NCBI GenBank assembly: GCA_005518205.2
Contig: RFFC02000009.1
Span: forward strand, 1 to 64,000
Direction: 5' to 3'
Length of the DNA: 64,000 nt
DNA from: Hormoscilla sp. GUM202
Lineage (GTDB): Bacteria; Cyanobacteriota; Cyanobacteriia; Cyanobacteriales; Desertifilaceae
Shown here: positions 1 to 7,514 of the stretch, piece after piece
Position numbering within the stretch: position 1 is the stretch's first letter
Layout of the letters: each line of letters begins with the position of its first letter
Notes under the pieces: model-generated
The model's input: the letters and a program-made list of their open reading frames with translations, nothing else
Told to the model about the DNA's origin: nothing
Database searches by the model: none
Program-made: the position numbers and the translations under genes

Positions 1-50
1 GAACCAGTGCCGGGTGATTATATGAAGCTAAAGAATATTTAAGCAAAAAT

Positions 51-76
51 ACTCATTGCCAAACTGGGATGCACCC
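51..76 (+). repeat. Solo right end of the ISKra4-like element
   Basis: These 26 bases match the right end of the decayed insertion sequence at 55026-55051, finishing in TGGGATGCACCC. No transposase lies next to it, so this is either a solo end or the edge of an element to the left of the window. It cuts into the ankyrin gene that follows. Confidence 0.7.
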
Positions 77-340
77 GGGAGCGACCCCTCTAATGCGCTC
101 TGTATCTCGGGATTATATGGAGCATCTTTAGAAGCTCAAGATGGTAAGGGATGGACGGCTTTGATGATGGCAGCAGCTCACGGTCACGCTGAGGTCGTGC
201 AAGTTTTGCTAGAGCATGGGGCAGAGCTTAAGGCCCAAGACGATCGGGGTTCGACGGCTTTGATGATGGCTGAAAGTAGCAATTATCCAGATAGAGTAAA
301 TTTGCTCAAAAAGCAGCTTAATATAGGGAAAAATTATTGA
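56..340 (+). CDS. Ankyrin-repeat protein fragment
   Basis: The reading frame encodes about two ankyrin repeats, visible as GWTALMMAAAHGHAEVVQVLLEHGAEL followed by a second STALMMAE unit; in shorter form, the HGHAEVVQVLLEHG helix pair is diagnostic. Ankyrin repeats mediate protein-protein contacts. The only available start is a TTG inside the IS-end repeat, so the first residues (PNWDAP) are IS-derived. The gene is therefore probably the 3' remnant of a longer ankyrin protein cut by the insertion. It is unlikely to be expressed from its own promoter. Function unknown. Confidence 0.55.
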   Translation: MPNWDAPGSDPSNALCISGLYGASLEAQDGKGWTALMMAAAHGHAEVVQVLLEHGAELKAQDDRGSTALMMAESSNYPDRVNLLKKQLNIGKNY

Positions 341-425
341 AATCAAAGCATAGAGGCATGAAAAGTCCCTATGGGTTAAGTTATCTGCGAGGAGTCCCCT
401 GAGTATTGTGAGGAAATCATCATCT

Positions 426-731
426 ATGTCTCATCAAGAAATAAAAAAATTTATCGTTGCAGCCAAACAAGACGAATCGTTGCGCGCTCGGCTAAAAGAT
501 GCTCAGCCAGAAGAAATTATCCGTATTGCTACAGAAGCAGGATTTAATTTCTCTGAAGAGGTGAAGGAGCGTTTTCGGAATCGCTGGGCAGGTGTGTACT
601 TCTGTCCCCAAAGGGAGGATGTTGACGAGATATGTCCAGCACTTTGTCCGCCAGGGTTTAGATCGTTGGCCGAGTACTCTCGATCAACACGCTCTCCTTG
701 GGATACTGAAGAGAACCCGAAGTATAGGTAG
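426..731 (+). CDS. Nif11-like leader-type peptide (orphan)
   Basis: The first ~50 residues match the Nif11 domain: a hydrophobic helix with FIVAAKQDESLRARL, then PEEIIRIATEAGFNFS. In RiPP pathways this domain is a leader peptide. The remaining ~50 residues are Cys- and Pro-containing (YFCPQ, ICPALCPPGF) and could be a core or just a C-terminal extension. No double-glycine cleavage site and no lanthipeptide or cyclodehydratase enzyme is visible nearby. I chose ATG 426 because AGGA at 411-414 lies 11 bases upstream; a GTG at 408 is the alternative. Many Nif11 proteins are not RiPP precursors, so the role is open. Confidence 0.7.
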   Translation: MSHQEIKKFIVAAKQDESLRARLKDAQPEEIIRIATEAGFNFSEEVKERFRNRWAGVYFCPQREDVDEICPALCPPGFRSLAEYSRSTRSPWDTEENPKYR

Positions 732-853
732 GAGATTAGTTATTGAAAGAAAGTAGATCTACACAAAAGAGAATCAAGACACCGCGCGATACCAGAGAAT
801 TTCGGAACATCAAAACCTGTCCCAAGACAAGGCCCCCGATCGCTATCTAAAAC

Positions 854-877
854 ATTGAGCATAGCTATATGCTCAAT
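854..877. terminator. Perfect 10-bp hairpin between convergent genes
   Basis: The arms ATTGAGCATA and TATGCTCAAT flank a GCTA loop. It lies downstream of the Nif11-like gene and, before the mobile element at 915 inserted, just beyond the end of the convergent pentapeptide gene. There is no long T tract, so it is a possible two-way terminator only. Confidence 0.45.
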
Positions 878-914
878 GCTATCCATGAAACTGCTGCCTG
901 TTTACCCTTTGATC

Positions 915-1313
915 GGGTGTGGTCAAAACCCGTTGGCATGGGATTCGGTACTGTGATTTGAATCACATTCGGGCGGCGCTCGTAGATCGACAGTCCCTTC
1001 GGTTTCCCTACCTGTTGTGACTTATATCACAACTTGACTTAGATCGCCATTCTACTGTGACTTATATCACTATCGGCGGCATCCGCTGCGCTCGTAGATC
1101 GACAGTCCCTTCGGTTTTCCCCACACCGTGACTTAGATCACTAATAAACTGCGATTGAGATCACTATTAGCAGCATCCGCTGCGCTCTTTTATCGGGTGC
1201 GGTCATGGGTCAGTTGGTAGAGGAGGCGGTCGCGTGGGGCCAGAAACCCGGTTTCGCCGAAGTTACCGGGTTTCTTATGGAGTCTGAGCGCTCAACTACT
1301 TTTGACCACACCC
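915..1313. mobile_element. 399-bp non-autonomous element (family A) with 9-bp target duplication
   Basis: The left end is GGGTGTGGTCAAAACCCGTTGG. The right end is the reverse complement of GGGTGTGGTCAAAAGTAGTTG. Both sides carry the direct repeat CCTTTGATC (906-914 and 1314-1322), a clean 9-bp target site duplication. A second, degenerate left end lies at 1195, suggesting a nested or composite element. It encodes no protein. It contains five CRP-like palindromes and GC-rich repeats. Related copies are at 18086, 27094 and 48401, and a lone right end is at 15635. Confidence 0.8.
952..1165. promoter_or_regulatory. Array of five CRP-like palindromes
   Basis: Sites at 952-967, 1016-1031, 1056-1071, 1127-1142 and 1150-1165 match TGTGA-N6-TCACA, the consensus of CRP-family regulators including cyanobacterial SyCRP1. 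The second is a perfect TGTGACTTATATCACA. The third to fifth have one to three mismatches in the half-sites, and another very degenerate one is at 1034-1048. All lie inside the mobile element between two convergent genes, so no adjacent promoter is obvious. Binding is inferred from the motif alone. Confidence 0.5.
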
Positions 1314-2152
1314 CCTTTGATCTGCTGACAACCGAGACTTTCTGCGGTATTATTGCGAGTGAAAGGATTCCAAGTGCCCAACTCTTGGCCTGGATGGCCG
1401 CAAAGCATAGCCCGATCGGACTCACTCAGTCCTTGAGCCAGGGTAAAATCAGCTCCAGCGATGCTCTGTATATGTTCTAAACTGGCTCCGGTCAAGTCAG
1501 CAGCCCGCAGATCGGCAAACTGCAACTCAGCACCATTTAATCGAGCGGAACGCAAGCAAGCCCCTGTAAGATAGGCTTTCTGGAGGTTGGCCCCACTCAA
1601 TGCCGCTCCCTCTAAATTAGCTCCAGTCAAATCAGCTCCACTCAAGTAAGCACCCCGCAGGTTAGCACCTCGCAGATCTACTCCTCGAAGATGGGCCGTG
1701 TTCAGAAAAGCCCCAGGTAGATTGGCTTTTGGACCCACTGCTCCAGAACTTTTATAAGCAAATCCTTCTGGCCAAATTGTCTCGCGATCGTAGTAAGCTA
1801 GTTGTAGCTTGGCGAGTTCCAGATTGGCACCGGTCAGATCTGCCTGTTGCAATTGAGCCCGGTTCAAATAACTCCCTTGCAAGTCGGCCCCCTTCAGGTT
1901 AGCTCCCCCCAGGTTGGCCCCTCTGAGATCCGCACCCTTGAGGTTCGCCTCAGACAGGTTGGCCCCACTCAGGTTAGCTCCAATTAGGTTAGCTTTGTGT
2001 AGATTCCCTTTGCTCAAATCTACACTGGATAAATCCATCCTCATCAGCTCCATCCCCTGTAAGTCTGCACCAGCAAGATTGGCTCCTGGTTTGAGGGCTG
2101 ATATTATCTCGGTAGGATTTCCATTCGACCCGGAGCGATCGCTCTTTTCCAT
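1292..2152 (-). CDS. Pentapeptide-repeat protein
   Basis: About 190 residues are A(D/N)LxG pentapeptide repeats (for example [18 protein letters not shown]), which fold as a right-handed quadrilateral beta-helix. There are two blocks, separated by a ~30-residue loop ([16 protein letters not shown]) that is common in cyanobacterial members. No signal peptide is evident. Function in this family is mostly unknown. The last six codons (GVVKSS) and the stop are supplied by the end of the mobile element. Before insertion the frame would have read QQIKG-stop. I prefer ATG 2152; a GTG at 2161 is possible. Confidence 0.85.
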   Translation of the reverse strand: MEKSDRSGSNGNPTEIISALKPGANLAGADLQGMELMRMDLSSVDLSKGNLHKANLIGANLSGANLSEANLKGADLRGANLGGANLKGADLQGSYLNRAQLQQADLTGANLELAKLQLAYYDRETIWPEGFAYKSSGAVGPKANLPGAFLNTAHLRGVDLRGANLRGAYLSGADLTGANLEGAALSGANLQKAYLTGACLRSARLNGAELQFADLRAADLTGASLEHIQSIAGADFTLAQGLSESDRAMLCGHPGQELGTWNPFTRNNTAESLGCQQIKGGVVKSS

Positions 2153-2244
2153 TGACTGCACGGCTTAAGATTGGTATTGAGTAAATTATAAGCTAACATG
2201 TCTTGCTCGCCCTTCTGTACTTTGCTTGTGAGGTGCAATCAACT

Positions 2245-2835
2245 ATGCTGCTAACACCGCCAATGACGATGATGGATTTCTTTAGAAAAAGTGAAGGAAT
2301 CTGGTTTTCCGAGCGCACTGTGCATCATTTTGACTCTATGGCGGATGAATCAGGGAAATCTAATCTGATTATTCAAGTGTTCGATCGGGATGACTCCAGA
2401 GTCAAGCAAATTTGCGCAGAGCAAAATGTGGATCTAGCTAGAGCTGCTGGTGGTGCGAGTTTTGGCTGGCAGGACAACCTAGACTTAACTGAACCTAACC
2501 CCAATTATGCCGCAATTCTGGTTGACATTCCCGATCCTGAGAATAGTCGCACGGGGTTCTTCCTGCGTAACCGTGGCTATGTGGAAGGCATTCCAGTAGT
2601 GGGTCGATACCATTTTGCCCCGGATGGGATATTGACGATCGACACTGAATATGAAAGAAACCAAGGTCAGGAACGCTGCTGGTTTCTCACCGATGACTTT
2701 CGGGTGCGCGTCAGTAGCGTCAGGATGATGAATGGAGTGAACCTGATGGCCTATTGCTCGGAACGCCGCTGTGTGGGGCGTAAGGACTTAGAAGAGATGA
2801 TTGCCTTCAATCGTACCAGAGCAGAGGCAAATTAG
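2245..2835 (+). CDS. cpcS: Phycobiliprotein lyase, CpcS/CpeS family
   Basis: The protein begins MMDFFRKSEGIWFSERTVHHF. It has the family's lipocalin-like strands, including GYVEGIPVVGRYHFAPDG, LTIDTEYERN, ERCWFLTDDFRVRVSSV and the end YCSERRC. These lyases attach bilins, typically to Cys-84-type sites of phycobiliproteins. Length (196 aa) is normal. ATG 2245 is chosen because GAGGTG lies 9 bases upstream. It differs clearly from the CpeS encoded at 10314, so it probably serves phycocyanin/allophycocyanin; the exact subfamily (CpcS versus CpcU or CpeS-III) cannot be fixed here. Confidence 0.85.
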   Translation: MLLTPPMTMMDFFRKSEGIWFSERTVHHFDSMADESGKSNLIIQVFDRDDSRVKQICAEQNVDLARAAGGASFGWQDNLDLTEPNPNYAAILVDIPDPENSRTGFFLRNRGYVEGIPVVGRYHFAPDGILTIDTEYERNQGQERCWFLTDDFRVRVSSVRMMNGVNLMAYCSERRCVGRKDLEEMIAFNRTRAEAN

Positions 2836-2838
2836 ATT

Positions 2839-2873
2839 CGTGGGTTGGGTTTCCGCTACTTACCCAACCTACG
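2839..2873. repeat. Hairpin repeat with GGGTTGGGT/ACCCAACC arms
   Basis: A short dispersed hairpin follows the lyase stop codon (arms around TTCCGCTACTT). The same sequence type recurs twice at 19310-19425. It may act as a terminator here. Confidence 0.5.
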
Positions 2874-2977
2874 CGACAAGATTGCTTCGTTCCTCGCAAC
2901 AGGGCTGCGTGTCCTGCGCGGTTTTACAGCCACTAGAGTATAATAAATGAAGTGCCCGATAGGAGTTTCGAGCTAAA

Positions 2978-3298
2978 ATGACTAACACAATGCGAGTTTC
3001 TAACGTTAAGGTCAGCGATGAGCAGGAACGACGCCCTGACATAGATGCTTATGCTCGGGAAGTAAAAACAGATGATGTCGGTGAATTGATGGCTGAATTG
3101 AATATTCCCGATGATTGCACAAGCGTTATTATACGATTACACAATCTTCTAGGCAGATCGAGGAAGCATGTTCGCCTCTGGTTAATTTTACCCCATCCAG
3201 ACTTTGGGGGAAATGCACCCCTGTTTTATTTGCATAGAGGTCAACCAGAGGTAGTCGATGCACTGTTGGAAGCAATTGAGACTGGACAGATTGGGTAA
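2978..3298 (+). CDS. Antitoxin with Xre/MbcA/ParS-like toxin-binding domain
   Basis: The C-terminal half fits the Xre/MbcA/ParS toxin-binding pattern: LWLILPHPDFGGNAPLFYL, then HRGQPEVVDALLEAIETGQIG (W, PxPxxGG, P, L, G, V, L, I, G all present). These proteins neutralise RES-domain toxins, and a RES gene remnant begins in the overlapping TAATG. The N-terminal part is short (about 60 aa) and I see no clear helix-turn-helix. The antitoxin looks intact whereas its toxin is broken. Confidence 0.75.
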   Translation: MTNTMRVSNVKVSDEQERRPDIDAYAREVKTDDVGELMAELNIPDDCTSVIIRLHNLLGRSRKHVRLWLILPHPDFGGNAPLFYLHRGQPEVVDALLEAIETGQIG

Positions 3299-3998
3299 TG
3301 CTAGATAATGATGAACTGACGGCAGTTGTTGCTGCCTTGCCAAGGTCAAGCTTGGAGGGGGTCGTCTTTAGAGTAATCCAGCTTCAGTATGTCGGCAGTT
3401 TCGTCGAGAGGTTCGCTAAAAGGAGGACGATAATCCGCCAAACCAGTTAGAAGCTCTTTACCTCGCCGATACTCCTGTAAACTCTCTCCTAGAAGTTGAA
3501 GCTTTGATTCAGACAGAAAGGGGATTTTCAGGAGTGTCTAAATCACCACAAGTTCTGCTGTCTATCGAATATAAACTCAACTCTGTTATTGATATTGTCG
3601 ATCTAGGTGCTCAAACAAATATAAACACAAATGTGCAGGAACTAACGGGATCTTGGCGTTTTATGAATGCCCAAGGTCAGTTGGCGCCGACGCAGAATCT
3701 TGGAGAGGTGGTATATAGTATGCAACAAGTAGAAGCGCTCAAGGTGGGTGCATCTCAGTTTTGCTTCTCGATCAATTGAAAATTGAAAATTGCTCCATTT
3801 TCGCTTCTTTATTCGCAATTACTCCCTTTTCATTCGCAATTACACCGACAAAAGTGAGATGCTCCCCTCAAGGTTCCCTCAGCCAAAGTCGCTAATGCTG
3901 ACAATCTGGTTGTCTTCCCCGCTCGAATCTCTGGAGACAGCTTCTTGCGAGTTTTCGATGACTCTGGAACGATAAAGTCACAAATTACCTCACAATAA
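3298..3998 (+). pseudogene. RES-domain toxin, disrupted
   Basis: RES toxins degrade NAD+. The pieces are: MLDNDELTAVVAALPRSS...FRVIQLQY from ATG 3298; SSRGSLKGGR in a second frame near 3400-3430; NPPNQLEALYLADTPVNSLLEVEALI in a third frame from 3432 to 3745; and, after a 121-bp mobile element, VPSAKVANADNLVVFPARI to the stop at 3996-3998. Together they rebuild a normal RES protein, with the family GGRxNPP and LYLADTP motifs. Two frameshifts (about 3390 and 3431) and one insertion inactivate it. Confidence 0.8.
3746..3866. mobile_element. 121-bp MITE (family B) with 8-bp target duplication
   Basis: The 12-bp terminal inverted repeats are GGGTGCATCTCA and TGAGATGCTCCC (one mismatch). The insertion is flanked by a perfect CTCAAGGT duplication (3738-3745 and 3867-3874). 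It interrupts the RES toxin gene. The ends resemble the right end of the ISKra4-like element at 53774-55051 (GGGTGCATCCCAGTTTG), the likely source of transposase. Confidence 0.85.
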
Positions 3999-3999
3999 T

Positions 4000-4614
4000 A
4001 TGACGGCAGAAGATTTGTATCAACAACTGAAACATAAGAATCCGAGACTGCGAGAAAGAGCAATGCGCCAAATTGCCTCCGAAAGGACTGCCGATACTAT
4101 TCCTCAACTGATGGGAATTTTGTCGGATGAAGATGTGGTCTACCGGCGGGCAGCCGTGCAAGCTTTGGGTCTTATTGGTTTGGATGCTGTCCCGGTATTG
4201 GTAGAACAACTGACAAGCAGTGATAATGAAACAGTCAGGGCTAGCTGCGCTAAAGCACTGGCCGCGATCGCCCTCAATTTTCCCGAAGAGAACTTCCCAA
4301 AAGAAGCCCTTGCGGGTTTGCAAACAGCCCTAAAAGACCCCAACCCAGTAGTAAAAATCTCCGCAGTGGGCGCACTGGGCACTGTGGGTCCACCCGCCTT
4401 GGATATTCTCGTCGAGGCAATGACTATCGATGATATTGCTCTCCAAGTCGCGGTGATTAATGCCCTCGGATCCCTGGGAGACTCTAAAGCTGCTGAAGTG
4501 CTATCCCCTCTTGCCAATAATGAAGCAGCTGACCCCTATATTCGGGAGTCAGCTACCAGTGCTTTATCTCGCCTAGAGCAAGTTACCCAGTTTAAATCCA
4601 AAGCATCCAGCTAG
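4000..4614 (+). CDS. cpeZ: Phycoerythrin lyase/chaperone, CpeZ-like HEAT-repeat protein
   Basis: The 204-residue all-helical protein has about five HEAT repeats: QLMGILSDEDVVYRRAAVQ, VEQLTSSDNETVRASCAKAL, TALKDPNPVVKISAVGALG, ALQVAVINALGSLGD, YIRESATSALSRL. Length and sequence fit CpeZ, which assists bilin attachment to phycoerythrin and belongs to the CpcE/F-CpeY/Z-NblB superfamily. Its ATG is one base after the stop of the RES remnant, and no good ribosome site is seen. It faces the cpe cluster. A related HEAT protein such as CpeF is less likely. Confidence 0.75.
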   Translation: MTAEDLYQQLKHKNPRLRERAMRQIASERTADTIPQLMGILSDEDVVYRRAAVQALGLIGLDAVPVLVEQLTSSDNETVRASCAKALAAIALNFPEENFPKEALAGLQTALKDPNPVVKISAVGALGTVGPPALDILVEAMTIDDIALQVAVINALGSLGDSKAAEVLSPLANNEAADPYIRESATSALSRLEQVTQFKSKASS

Positions 4615-4630
4615 ACCTCAACTGGAGGCC

Positions 4631-4665
4631 CAGAAACCAGGTTTCGGAGGAGTTACCTGGTCTCT
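4631..4665. terminator. Hairpin between convergent cpeZ and the coiled-coil gene
   Basis: Arms ACCAGGT (4636-4642) and ACCTGGT (4655-4661) form a hairpin of the AGAAACC(C/A)GGTTT repeat type in the 66-bp gap between two convergent genes. Terminator function is inferred from position. Confidence 0.4.
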
Positions 4666-4680
4666 CAACTTTCAGACAGA

Positions 4681-7212
4681 CTAAAAATTGCGCTGACGCC
4701 ACTTATTTAAATGAGCTTCTCCAATTCTGGAAGTTGACTGCAACTCGGCAACTTTTTGCTGTAGGGTGGCAATCAACTTTGCCTGTTCTTGAGACTGCTG
4801 TAGCAAAGATGCGTAACTCTCTAACGGCCCATTTCCATTGGTCTGAGTTGTATTACCTTGCAAACCGTTAAGCTGTTGTTGCAGTTGCGCCACCACCTTT
4901 GCTTGTTTGTCCGATTTTTCCGGAACGGTAGACTGCCGCAAAGATTCATATTCCTCTTTGGGCACCCGATCGGACAATAACCGAATCTGTTGTTGTATTG
5001 CGGCGATCGCCCGTTCTTTTTGTTCCGACTGTTGCCGCAAAGATTCATATTTTTCTAATGGCACCCGTCCTTGCAGCTCGCCGAGCTGTTGTTGTAACTG
5101 GGCCATCTGACTTGCTTGCGCTCGGGACTCCTGGTGCGACGCTTCATAATTGTTTAAGGACACCCGATATTGACTAATCTTTTTTTCTAATCGGGCGATC
5201 TGAGTTGCTTGTTCTGCAACTTTTTGTCGCACATATTCATATGTAGATAACGGCACGCGCTCTTGCAGCAACTCCTTAATCTGCTTTTGTAACTCTGCCA
5301 CCACCTTTGCTTTTGCTTTCGACTCTTGCCGGACTGATTCATATCTCTGTAACGACACAGTCTCCCCATTCTCTGTGTCCATACTATGTTCTTGCAACTC
5401 ACTCAGCTGTTGTTGTAACTCTGCCACCACCTTTGCTTGTGCTGCCGAGTCCTGCCGCACTGATTCATATTGCTCTAACGGCACGCGATGTTGCAACTCC
5501 GTTATCTGTTGTTCTAAGGAAGCTACCGCCTTTGCTTGTGCTTCCGAGTCCTGCTGCAATGACTCATATTCCTCTAACGGCACTGTCCGCTCTTTCTGAC
5601 TGGCCATCATCTCCTCGGATGCCTTCAGTTGAGCTTTCAAGGAGGCGATCTCCTCTGATAATGCTGCTGACGACTCCTGCAATGACTCATATTCTGAGAC
5701 TGGCACCCGAGATGACAATTCCTCTATCCTGGAATGCAACTCTAATATCTGACTAGCTTGCGCTGCCTCCTCCTGCTGCAATGACTCATATTCCTCTAAC
5801 GGCACTGTCCGCTCTTTCTGACTGGCCATCATCTCCTCGGATGCCTTCAGTTGAGCTTTCAAGGAGGCGATCTCCTCTGATAATGCTGCTGACGACTCCT
5901 GCAATGACTCATATTCTGAGACTGGCACCCGAGATGACAATTCCTCTATCCTGGAATGCAACTCTAATATCTGACTAGCTTGCGCTGCCTCCTCCTGCTG
6001 CAATGACTCATATTCCTCTAACGGCACTGTCCGCTCTTTCTGACTGGCCATCATCTCCTCGGATGCCTTCAGTTGAGCTTTCAAGGAGGCGATCTCCTCT
6101 GATAATGCTGCTGACGACTCCTGCAATGACTCATATTCTGAGACTGGCACCCGAGATGACAATTCCTCTATCCTGGAATGCAACTCTAATATCTGACTAG
6201 CTTGCGCTGCCTCCTCCTGCTGCAATGACTCATATTCCTCTAACGGCACTGTCCGCTCTTTCTGACTGGCCATCATCTCCTCGGATGCCTTCAGTTGAGC
6301 TTTCAAGGAGGCGATCTCCTCTGATAATGCTGCTGACGACTCCTGCAATGACTCATATTCTGAGACTGGCACCCGAGATGACAATTCCTCTATCCTGGAA
6401 TGCAACTCTAATATCTGACTAGCTTGCGCTGCCTCCTCCTGCTGCAATGACTCATATTCCTCTAACGGCACTGTCCGCTCTTTCTGACTGGCCATCATCT
6501 CCTCGGATGCCTTCAGTTGAGCTTTCAAGGAGGCGATCTCCTCTGATAATGCTGCTGACGACTCCTGCAATGACTCATATTCTGAGACTGGCACCCGAGA
6601 TGACAATTCCTCTATCCTGGAATGCAACTCTAATATCTGACTAGCTTGCGCTGCCTCCTCCTGCTGCAATGTTTCATATTCTGAGCGCGGCACCCGATCG
6701 GACCATTCTGCTAGCTTTGTTTCTAACTCCTCTATCTGAGTTGCTTGTGCTGCAGACTCTTGCCGCAATGATTCATAATTTTCTAACGGCACCATCTCCT
6801 CGTTCTTAGTTGCTAGAGCTGCTTCCAACTCCTTTATCTGTTGTTGTAAATCTACAATCAACTGTGCTTGTGCTTGAGAACTTTCTAACTGCACCTCAGA
6901 CCCTGTCTCATCCTCCACTGGACTGGACAATTCACTATCGACCACCTGAAACTCCATGCCCAGCTGTTCTATTTCTGCATTTGTTAGAGCTTGATTTTCA
7001 ACCGCCTCCTTTAGCATTATCGCCATTTTTGCCGAGGCACTCTCGATCGAGATACAGCCTCTTGCGATCTGCTCTACCATTTCCGAGCGGGATAAATCCG
7101 CCTTTTCGGCCATCTTAGTCAACAACTTTCTGCCTGTGGGCGTCATTGAAATCCCCAGCTTGACCTTTATCTCTGAATATAACGCCGGAACTTCACGGCT
7201 TTTCTTTGCCAT
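4681..7212 (-). CDS. Large coiled-coil protein with LNKW tail, downstream of the cpe cluster
   Basis: This ~843-residue protein has three parts. The N-terminal ~90 residues (SEIKVKLGISMTPTGRKLL...SRSEMVEQIARG) look like a small helical, possibly ribbon-helix-helix-like domain. Next comes ~720 residues of coiled coil built from a phrase of the type VPLExYESLxQxSxAQAxxIAxLxxQI. The C-terminus ends SRIGEAHLNKWRQRNF. The middle contains five identical 74-residue repeats. The same IGxAxLNKWRxRxF ending is on the linker encoded just upstream at 7515, suggesting a shared partner. ATG 7212 is chosen for AGAGG 8 bases upstream. I do not recognise the family; a scaffold role is inference. Confidence 0.8.
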   Translation of the reverse strand: MAKKSREVPALYSEIKVKLGISMTPTGRKLLTKMAEKADLSRSEMVEQIARGCISIESASAKMAIMLKEAVENQALTNAEIEQLGMEFQVVDSELSSPVEDETGSEVQLESSQAQAQLIVDLQQQIKELEAALATKNEEMVPLENYESLRQESAAQATQIEELETKLAEWSDRVPRSEYETLQQEEAAQASQILELHSRIEELSSRVPVSEYESLQESSAALSEEIASLKAQLKASEEMMASQKERTVPLEEYESLQQEEAAQASQILELHSRIEELSSRVPVSEYESLQESSAALSEEIASLKAQLKASEEMMASQKERTVPLEEYESLQQEEAAQASQILELHSRIEELSSRVPVSEYESLQESSAALSEEIASLKAQLKASEEMMASQKERTVPLEEYESLQQEEAAQASQILELHSRIEELSSRVPVSEYESLQESSAALSEEIASLKAQLKASEEMMASQKERTVPLEEYESLQQEEAAQASQILELHSRIEELSSRVPVSEYESLQESSAALSEEIASLKAQLKASEEMMASQKERTVPLEEYESLQQDSEAQAKAVASLEQQITELQHRVPLEQYESVRQDSAAQAKVVAELQQQLSELQEHSMDTENGETVSLQRYESVRQESKAKAKVVAELQKQIKELLQERVPLSTYEYVRQKVAEQATQIARLEKKISQYRVSLNNYEASHQESRAQASQMAQLQQQLGELQGRVPLEKYESLRQQSEQKERAIAAIQQQIRLLSDRVPKEEYESLRQSTVPEKSDKQAKVVAQLQQQLNGLQGNTTQTNGNGPLESYASLLQQSQEQAKLIATLQQKVAELQSTSRIGEAHLNKWRQRNF
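5551..6669. repeat. Five identical 222-bp tandem coding repeats
   Basis: Copies begin at about 5556, 5778, 6000, 6222 and 6444, and by eye are identical in nucleotide sequence. Each encodes 74 residues with SRIEELSSRVPVSEYESL and LKAQLKASEEMMASQ. The sequence diverges at 6670. The unit keeps the frame and the heptad pattern. Confidence 0.95.
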
Positions 7213-7471
7213 TGACTCCACCTCTAATTCTGTTATTTTTTTTAGTATACCCTATCTAAGTCCTTGCTACAAGTCCCTTTCTGCTTTTCCTCTTATATCT
7301 GTCTTCGACTACTTACAATTGCAGAAGTATACAGAGATTGTTGGTTATCCGGGTATCCTAGCCGAATCTCGCGTAGCTATAGGCCTCGCAGCTTGTAATT
7401 TACTACAAAGCGCGGCGCTGTTGCGGACTTCGGACTAGCTATTAGTATCATTCCCAAATATATTTTTCCTT

Positions 7472-7500
7472 AGCGGTCAGCGGAAAAACTGCTGACCGCT
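7472..7500. terminator. 10-bp hairpin after the linker gene
   Basis: Arms AGCGGTCAGC and GCTGACCGCT enclose a 9-base loop, 15 bases past the stop of the linker gene on the minus strand. There is no clear U tract on that strand, so it could be an RNA-processing or mRNA-stabilising stem instead of a full terminator. The remaining ~250 bases up to 7212 contain no evident gene. Confidence 0.5.
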
Positions 7501-7514
7501 CATAAAAGACCGAT

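Noticed and set aside
1205..1480. Plus-strand 91-codon ORF over the end of the pentapeptide gene
   Set aside because: It lies antisense to a clear pentapeptide frame and partly inside a mobile element; no protein features.
5551..6669. Regular repeats that might suggest a CRISPR array
   Set aside because: The units are 222 bp, identical throughout with no unique spacers, and lie in one long coding frame.
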